Origin: Euryarchaeota archaeon UBA171
GTDB taxonomy: Archaea; Thermoplasmatota; Poseidoniia; Poseidoniales; Thalassarchaeaceae
Reading direction: 5' to 3'
Assembly: GCA_002497295.1 (NCBI GenBank)
Contig: DANO01000015.1
Span: 1 to 20,609 of the forward strand
Length of the DNA stretch: 20,609 bases
This document shows, piece by piece, positions 16,483 through 20,609 of this stretch. Position numbers and translations under genes: made by a program. Position 1 is the stretch's first letter. The number at the start of each line of letters is the position of its first letter. The notes beneath the pieces were generated by a model, which was not told the DNA's origin, made no database searches, and was given only the letters and a program-made list of their open reading frames with translations.

Positions 16483-16620
16483 GTCAACACCGGGTGCTGG
16501 GTTGGTGTGGACACATATTTCAACCGTACCCGCAAGGGGACGAATTGAGTATCATGGGTGGCGTCAGAGTATCATCTCTGAATAAACGCGTTCATATCTT
16601 AGCGATGTAAGGGTGTTTTT
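16483..16620. promoter_or_regulatory. Divergent promoter region between the giant gene and panD
   Basis: These 138 bases hold the start regions of two divergent genes. On the plus strand TCATATCTTA (16592-16601) lies 20-29 bases before the panD GTG and could be a TATA box for a near-leaderless transcript. On the minus strand AAATATGTG (about 16512-16520) lies 30-38 bases before the giant gene's ATG. Both are weak matches judged by position and AT content only. Confidence 0.35.
16611..16615 (+). promoter_or_regulatory. Shine-Dalgarno supporting the GTG start of panD
   Basis: GGGTG followed by five T residues precedes GTG 16621. There is no ATG before the conserved PanD core, so this supports the non-ATG start. 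Confidence 0.5.
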
Positions 16621-17004
16621 GTGCCAGAGAATAGGAGGACGCTGTTGAGTGGAAAAATTCACCGAGCCACAGTTACACAAGCCGACTTGGATTATGTTGG
16701 TTCGGTATCAATCGATGAGGATCTTCTGGATGCCTCGGGGATATGTGAATGGGAAAAGGTTGCGATACTGGACGTTACTAATGGTGCTCGTCTGGAAACT
16801 TATGCCATAAAGGCGCCAAGAGGTTCTCGACAGATCTGCATTAATGGCGCTGCGGCCCATTTGGTTCACCCTGGGGATGTCGTCATCATACTATCCTATG
16901 TGGGAATCGCGGAAGAGTTCGTCGGCGCGCATGCCCCGAGAATCGTACTCGTCGATTCTGAAAATAAGATTTCAGAGATCGTATCGGGTGAATCGAACTT
17001 CTGA
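16621..17004 (+). CDS. panD: Aspartate 1-decarboxylase, pyruvoyl type
   Basis: This 127-residue enzyme converts L-aspartate to beta-alanine for pantothenate and coenzyme A synthesis. It shows GKIHRATVTQADLDYVGSVS, with the self-cleavage site Gly27-Ser28 (Gly24-Ser25 in the E. coli enzyme) that produces the pyruvoyl group, then LDASGI and INGAAAHLVHPGDVVIILSY. The catalytic layout and length agree with bacterial PanD. Most archaea make beta-alanine with an unrelated PLP-dependent decarboxylase, so a bacterial origin by transfer is likely. No other pantothenate gene is in the window. Translation starts at GTG. The gene ends 10 bases before the convergent rlmH gene. Confidence 0.95.
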   Translation: MPENRRTLLSGKIHRATVTQADLDYVGSVSIDEDLLDASGICEWEKVAILDVTNGARLETYAIKAPRGSRQICINGAAAHLVHPGDVVIILSYVGIAEEFVGAHAPRIVLVDSENKISEIVSGESNF

Positions 17005-17014
17005 TACGACTTGT

Positions 17015-17449
17015 TCATGGACGGTGGTATGGTAGCCCTTTGATTATGGTAGATGCGCGATATAATTGCTCTAACAAAACGACTGCGGCGAGTTCATGAG
17101 GTAGAGTTATTTTGCCCAGTGACAAAGACTCATGCTCCATTCCCATCAAGGCGAAACCCCCTGGCGGGCCGACCACCAGATGAGTGTCGTTCCTTTGCAT
17201 GGACCATCTTTTGAGGAGTTCCGAATACTGCATGCTGTCTAGCTCTTCACCGCTTTCTTGGAGCAGAATAATACTATGTCCTGGATACTTATCTGAAATT
17301 TCTTTGAGATACGTCTCCGGATCGGTTTTATTTCTATGCTCAACAAGTGACACTCCAGAAGAAGATAGGCGATTGGCATATTCGGATATCGAGGCTCGAA
17401 AAGATGCATTCTTAGCACGGCCGTGAAGATGGACAAGGACTCGCCCCAT
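17015..17449 (-). CDS. rlmH: 23S rRNA (pseudouridine1915-N3)-methyltransferase RlmH, SPOUT family
   Basis: With the start at 17449 the protein is 144 residues, close to the family's about 155. It begins MGRVLVHLHGRAKNA. The SPOUT trefoil-knot signature is at the C-terminus: HLVVGPPGGF (the SAM-binding loop, normally VIGGxxG), LSLGKITLPHELAAVVLLEQ, LYRASTII and the terminal GLPYHRP, where PYH is nearly invariant in RlmH. The enzyme methylates pseudouridine in helix 69 of 23S rRNA. The frame is open upstream to 17578, but those 43 residues precede the family start and overlap the divergent gene. RlmH is mainly bacterial, so transfer is plausible. One departure is Pro-Pro-Gly-Gly in place of Gly-Gly in the knot loop. 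Confidence 0.9.
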   Translation of the reverse strand: MGRVLVHLHGRAKNASFRASISEYANRLSSSGVSLVEHRNKTDPETYLKEISDKYPGHSIILLQESGEELDSMQYSELLKRWSMQRNDTHLVVGPPGGFALMGMEHESLSLGKITLPHELAAVVLLEQLYRASTIIKGLPYHRP

Positions 17450-17472
17450 GGTATACACTTTACAACAAGCGA

Positions 17473-17478
17473 CTATAG
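17473..17478. promoter_or_regulatory. Possible TATA element (CTATAG) for rlmH
   Basis: The palindrome CTATAG lies 24-29 bases upstream of the rlmH ATG, where a TATA box for a leaderless archaeal message should be. It also lies 30-35 bases before the plus-strand ATG at 17508, so it could serve either direction. The evidence is position and a six-base match only. Confidence 0.3.
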
Positions 17479-17507
17479 CCATTTGTGACGACGGGGCATT
17501 GGCGGAT

Positions 17508-17831
17508 ATGGGTTGGAAGCGTAGGTTCCGGAAAAAATCGAGAGTTGATATCGGTAATGAGCCGCACATCCTAGGCACGCGAATATGGCTTCAAGAGTTG
17601 CGTGAACTTTGTGAGCGTTGTTTCGATAATCGAGAAGAGGGGCAGCGGCTCGTACGGGAATTACAAGTCGAATGGGGCGACGCCTGGAAGCGTATGGAGG
17701 TTGAAGAGTCCTTGAAACGGGGACTTGATCGCCGTGCGTTGAGATTGATTAGAGCTAATGACTCTGAATGGTCGGAATGGCTTGATAATGAGCGATTTTG
17801 GATGCCGGGTTGGAAAGGTGAAGGGTCATGA
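17508..17831 (+). CDS. Small hydrophilic hypothetical protein
   Basis: From ATG 17508 the product is 107 residues. It is highly charged, starts MGWKRRFRKKSRVD and is mostly helical (LQELRELCERCFDNREEGQRL, WKRMEVEESLKRGL), with many tryptophans near the C-terminus (WSEWLDNERFWMPGW). There is no signal peptide, membrane helix or known motif. The frame is open to an ATG at 17448, but that start would coincide with the rlmH start on the other strand, and the extra 20 residues look less protein-like. Its stop overlaps the start of the next gene as ATGA, so the two are likely co-translated and may act together. I do not recognise the family. Confidence 0.6.
   Translation: MGWKRRFRKKSRVDIGNEPHILGTRIWLQELRELCERCFDNREEGQRLVRELQVEWGDAWKRMEVEESLKRGLDRRALRLIRANDSEWSEWLDNERFWMPGWKGEGS
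17817..17821 (+). promoter_or_regulatory. Shine-Dalgarno of the membrane-protein gene
   Basis: GGTGA inside the end of the upstream gene lies 6 bases before ATG 17828. It supports this start and the coupling of the two genes. Confidence 0.6.
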
Positions 17832-18556
17832 TAGGGTGGATATTTCTTTTCTTGGGGATAGGCGGGTCGTGTTTTTGGCTTTCTTGGCACCAGCCTTTTC
17901 CTGAAATTTCCAGAAGATTCGCATATCTGGTACTCTTGGCAGGCAGTGTTTTGATAATTTCAGAACAAGCTCCAAGAGAGACTAGTGAAACAGTACCAAT
18001 GTATTTCGCGCTCGGACTTGGAGTCGTTGGGACGCTGAAAGGATCGGTGGATATGACTAGGACGATGCGTGATGTAATTGTGGCTCCCTTCGCGGGAGGT
18101 ATGCTCTGCGCAGGTGGTGCTGCACTCCTGGTGGGCTGGTGGGATGAAGGTGGAACATACGAGCACATTAGTTCGTTCATTCTGGTATCAGCATTGATCT
18201 TAATGGAAATCTATCTTGTTTTCAGAGGTTTGATCATAGGTGTGCCCGGACTAAGTTGGTCCAAAGCCGGGCTCAGACAAATCCAACGCGGATTACTTGA
18301 AGGGCCATCTGGAGCCATATCGTGTTTCGAGAGATCTTGGGATGCTGATGAAGAATGGCTTGGGGCGATGAGTCATGCGGCCCTAATCCGTATTTACATT
18401 CATCTTGAACAAGAAGAGTCTGCGAATAATAGTGAGAAGTATCTCGAAGAATTTGGGGGCTGGGACATCGTTGATTCCGCGTGGATCGACGCTATAGACT
18501 CTGCCTTGAACTCCATTTCAGAATCTAAGTGGTCTGAACCGACTGCTGATATGTGA
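17828..18556 (+). CDS. Membrane protein with C-terminal TPR-like helical domain, unknown function
   Basis: This 242-residue protein has about five predicted membrane helices in its first 140 residues (for example IGWIFLFLGIGG, FAYLVLLAGSVLII, MYFALGLGVVGTL, a Gly/Ala-rich helix near 93-108 and ISSFILVSALILMEIYLVF). The C-terminal 90 residues are soluble, with paired amphipathic helices (GLLEGPSGAISCFERSW, then LGAMSHAALIRIYIHLEQEE) that look like tetratricopeptide-type helical hairpins, suggesting protein binding on the cytoplasmic face. I recognise no named family. It overlaps the preceding gene by four bases and ends 19 bases before the cobalamin adenosyltransferase, consistent with a three-gene operon. 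Confidence 0.65.
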   Translation: MIGWIFLFLGIGGSCFWLSWHQPFPEISRRFAYLVLLAGSVLIISEQAPRETSETVPMYFALGLGVVGTLKGSVDMTRTMRDVIVAPFAGGMLCAGGAALLVGWWDEGGTYEHISSFILVSALILMEIYLVFRGLIIGVPGLSWSKAGLRQIQRGLLEGPSGAISCFERSWDADEEWLGAMSHAALIRIYIHLEQEESANNSEKYLEEFGGWDIVDSAWIDAIDSALNSISESKWSEPTADM

Positions 18557-18575
18557 GTATTGTTTCCGTTGTTAC

Positions 18576-19193
18576 ATGGTTCGTATCACGAAGGTCCACA
18601 CTGGCGGCGGAGATGGCGGGGAAACCTCTCTTGTCGATGGGACCAGGGTTGGAAAGGAAGACTCGCGAGTTTCGATTTACGGAACGATTGATGAGGCAAA
18701 TTCCTCTATTGGTGTCGTCCGTATGGAGCTTGGCCGGGCACCTACCCATGCGCCAGATGGTGGCTTGATGGCTGCGCTTGTTCTGGTCTATGAAAGCGCG
18801 GACAATATGCTCGGTAGAATACAACAAGAGTTGTTTGACGTGGGAGCCGAATGTGCTTGCCCTCCTGGCGGTGTCCCGGAGCAGATGTCGATTATTGGTG
18901 CGGATGCAGGAGTTCGACTGGTGGAGGAAATGGATTCTATGTTGGAGGACGTGGAGCCTTTACAATCGTTCATTCTTCCAACCGGTAGCCCTGCAGTAGC
19001 ATATTTGCATATGGCTCGTACAATCGTCCGAAGAGCGGAAAGAGAGGCCTGCAAACTTCGAGAAGAAATCAGGCCAGAAATAATCAGCTATCTTAACAGG
19101 CTCTCTGATCACTGTTTTGTGCTAGGTCGATGGCTCACGGCAAAGATGGGTGAAGATGAAACCCTTTGGACGCCATTAGGAAAAAGGGTTTAG
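18576..19193 (+). CDS. Cob(I)alamin adenosyltransferase, PduO type
   Basis: This 205-residue enzyme transfers the adenosyl group of ATP to cob(I)alamin to make adenosylcobalamin. The ATP-binding N-terminus HTGGGDGGETSLVDGTRV and YGTIDEANSSIG are diagnostic of the PduO/MMAB family, as are VRRAERE (the R-x-x-E-R type helix, near 150) and LNRLSDHCFVLGRWL near the C-terminus. Length fits. It lies 19 bases after the membrane-protein gene and probably shares its transcript, though no link in function is evident. No B12-dependent enzyme lies in the window. Its last bases overlap the convergent Nudix gene by four. The ATG at 18576 agrees with the family start. Confidence 0.93.
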   Translation: MVRITKVHTGGGDGGETSLVDGTRVGKEDSRVSIYGTIDEANSSIGVVRMELGRAPTHAPDGGLMAALVLVYESADNMLGRIQQELFDVGAECACPPGGVPEQMSIIGADAGVRLVEEMDSMLEDVEPLQSFILPTGSPAVAYLHMARTIVRRAEREACKLREEIRPEIISYLNRLSDHCFVLGRWLTAKMGEDETLWTPLGKRV

Positions 19194-19597
19194 TCCATCC
19201 TCAACTTTTCAAGCACCTTTCTAGCATTTGAAAGCACGATCTTCTCCTGTTCAAATGTCAATTGATCGATCGCGCTTTCAAGGTCTAGCCATAGAAAATT
19301 AGTATGCTCATGGGACAGTTTTACCTGGAATTCGTCGGTTGTGGCGAGATACCAATAGACCTGCTTCTTATTTACAGAGCCCTTTCTTGAATAGGAATAC
19401 TCAGTTCGCTCGGTCCATGACGGAATAATGCGGATTTCCTCAATCCCAGTTTCTTCTAACAGCTCACGTCTAGCAGTAGAATGGTGATCCTCCCCAGACT
19501 CGACGTGCCCCTTCGGGAAGCTCCAGTGCCCTTGCGGGTACTGCAACAGAAGTATGCTTCGATGATTGGCGAGTATGAATCCGCAGGAAGTCTCCAT
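19190..19597 (-). CDS. Nudix hydrolase, Ap4A hydrolase-like
   Basis: This 135-residue protein has a complete Nudix box: Gly30 and Glu36 in GHVESGEDHH, then Arg44-Glu45-Leu46 and Glu48-Glu49, ending Gly51-Ile52. The metal-binding glutamates are all present, so it should hydrolyse a nucleoside diphosphate linked to another group. The WSFPKGHVESGE context is typical of the diadenosine tetraphosphate hydrolase (NUDT2-like) and MutT-related branch, but the substrate cannot be fixed from sequence. It starts METSCGFILAN, about right for the family, and is divergent from the DHH gene with about 55 bases between starts. Confidence 0.9.
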   Translation of the reverse strand: METSCGFILANHRSILLLQYPQGHWSFPKGHVESGEDHHSTARRELLEETGIEEIRIIPSWTERTEYSYSRKGSVNKKQVYWYLATTDEFQVKLSHEHTNFLWLDLESAIDQLTFEQEKIVLSNARKVLEKLRMD

Positions 19598-19652
19598 ATG
19601 AGTCGATTAATGGGGGATGAAAAGAACCCTTGGGAAGCGGAAGCGATACATC

Positions 19653-20609
19653 ATGATGGCTTCAGGGATGACTATGGCGGGTGTCGATGAGTTGGAAATT
19701 ACAAGGATTCTGACGGACAGTGATCTCGATGGAGTCCTTTCAGGGGCGATTTTGCTCAGGAGGTGGCCTGAAGCAGAGGTTATATTCGGTCATCCCGGAG
19801 CCCTGAAAAACGGACTTTATGATGATTTTATTAACGACAAAACTGCGATTTGCGATCTTCCCTACCACCCAAAATGTGGTTTGTCCATAGACCATCATCT
19901 CTCAAACAAGCCGGAGTCTGAAGACGAGGTGCGCGTCTGGGAGGCAGCGCCCTCGGCAGCCAGGGTCGCAACAAACCTTCTAGCCCACATTATCGATCTC
20001 GAAGATCTCTCGGAGGCATTAGAGTGGACCGATCGTCTAGATGGAGGCAGAGTGACTAGAGAACAATATCTCTCAGAAGAGCCGATGGTATGGATCGGAC
20101 GATCGATAGGCGTCGGAGACGAGGTAGCCAGAGCGGCCATGGGGCTCTTTTCTTCCGGGCTTACACCGTACGAGATATCGGAAACGAATATTGTAAAGGC
20201 GGCTATCGCCCAAAGAAAAAGAGAGAATGAAATATTGAAATTAGAAATAGAAGAGCGTTTGGAAATTGTTGATCGTTTGGCTATTGTTCGGATGCATGGG
20301 TTGGGGATGCGATCGAATGGATATGCTGTGACAGCCTATGCGGGGGATGCTTGCGATGCCTGTTTGATAACTCATGGAGATCTCGGGGTTTCCTTCGGGG
20401 AAGAGGGTGGCTATCCTGTTTCTGCTTCATTCTACACGAATTCATTTCTGCACAAGGAGGGGGGAATATTCGATCTAACCACTCTTGCAACCACGTTTGA
20501 TCCCGATGGCGGAGGCCACAAAGACGCATGCGGGTGTCGTATCAAATCGCTAGAAGGGTCTTCTGTGGTTGATAGGGATGTTACAGAAGAGGATATTGAG
20601 TCGAATATC
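19653..20609 (+). CDS. DHH/DHHA1-family phosphoesterase (3' partial)
   Basis: The frame runs from ATG 19653 to the window end (319 codons, no stop). Motif I is ILTDSDLDGVLSG (Asp22, Asp24, Asp26), followed by ICDLPYH (Asp68) and the name-giving SIDHH (Asp80-His81-His82); these bind two manganese ions. Near the end, FDPDGGGHKDACGCR is the GGGH motif of the DHHA1 substrate-binding domain. This order fits NrnA/RecJ-like enzymes, which degrade short oligonucleotides, cyclic dinucleotides or single-stranded DNA; archaeal members vary and the substrate is open. Further in-frame ATGs at 19656, 19668 and 19674 are possible starts, and 19674 puts the core closest to the N-terminus. The GGGH motif suggests only a few tens of residues are missing. 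Confidence 0.88.
   Translation, partial: MMASGMTMAGVDELEITRILTDSDLDGVLSGAILLRRWPEAEVIFGHPGALKNGLYDDFINDKTAICDLPYHPKCGLSIDHHLSNKPESEDEVRVWEAAPSAARVATNLLAHIIDLEDLSEALEWTDRLDGGRVTREQYLSEEPMVWIGRSIGVGDEVARAAMGLFSSGLTPYEISETNIVKAAIAQRKRENEILKLEIEERLEIVDRLAIVRMHGLGMRSNGYAVTAYAGDACDACLITHGDLGVSFGEEGGYPVSASFYTNSFLHKEGGIFDLTTLATTFDPDGGGHKDACGCRIKSLEGSSVVDRDVTEEDIESNI

Noticed and set aside
17450..17578. 43-residue N-terminal extension of RlmH
   Set aside because: RlmH starts near MGRVLVH by family length, and the extension overlaps the divergent gene.

Overview
The window looks like chromosomal DNA of a marine euryarchaeon, most likely Marine Group II (Poseidoniales). Seen directly: an archaeal cluster eL18-uL13-uS9-RpoN, two tRNA genes with an encoded CCA end, compact gene packing with overlapping starts and stops, and a 7,986-base gene for a secreted Asp-rich protein. 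The lineage is an inference from this combination together with bacterial-type genes (ligA, panD, rlmH).

Layout. 1-1217 (+): the end of a membrane-anchored calcium-repeat (thrombospondin type 3-like) protein and a small two-helix membrane protein. 1219-1692 (-): tRNA-Arg(GCG) and an unrecognised gene. 1763-6749: a DNA-metabolism block with a DEDDh exonuclease carrying an ExoX-like tail (+), a RecB/Cas4-like Fe-S nuclease (-), a PAC2-family protein (+) and NAD-dependent DNA ligase LigA (-). 6767-8388 (-): tRNA-Pro(GGG), rpoN, rps9, rpl13 and rpl18e, with a possible 49-codon ORF just upstream of rpl18e. 8497-16482 (-): one giant surface protein of 2,661 residues. 16621-17004 (+): bacterial-type aspartate decarboxylase PanD. 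17015-17449 (-): rRNA methyltransferase RlmH. 17508-19193 (+): a small unknown protein, a membrane protein with a helical tail, and a PduO-type cobalamin adenosyltransferase, arranged as an operon. 19190-19597 (-): a Nudix hydrolase. 19653-20609 (+): a DHH/DHHA1 phosphoesterase cut by the window end.

How they fit together. The ribosomal/RNA polymerase operon runs without a clear break into tRNA-Pro and ligA, so the ligase may be expressed with the translation genes. Two nucleases, a ligase and a DHH phosphoesterase give the window a repair flavour, but the strands alternate and this does not prove one system. The most distinctive object is the giant envelope protein. It has a signal peptide, about 1,200 residues of Asp-rich calcium-binding repeats interrupted by a cupredoxin fold that has lost its copper ligands, about 1,150 residues of beta-rich Ig/carboxypeptidase-regulatory-like domains, one membrane helix, and a cytoplasmic DUF4129-like domain. 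No CRISPR array, insertion sequence or prophage was seen. No stretch longer than 300 bases lacks a gene.
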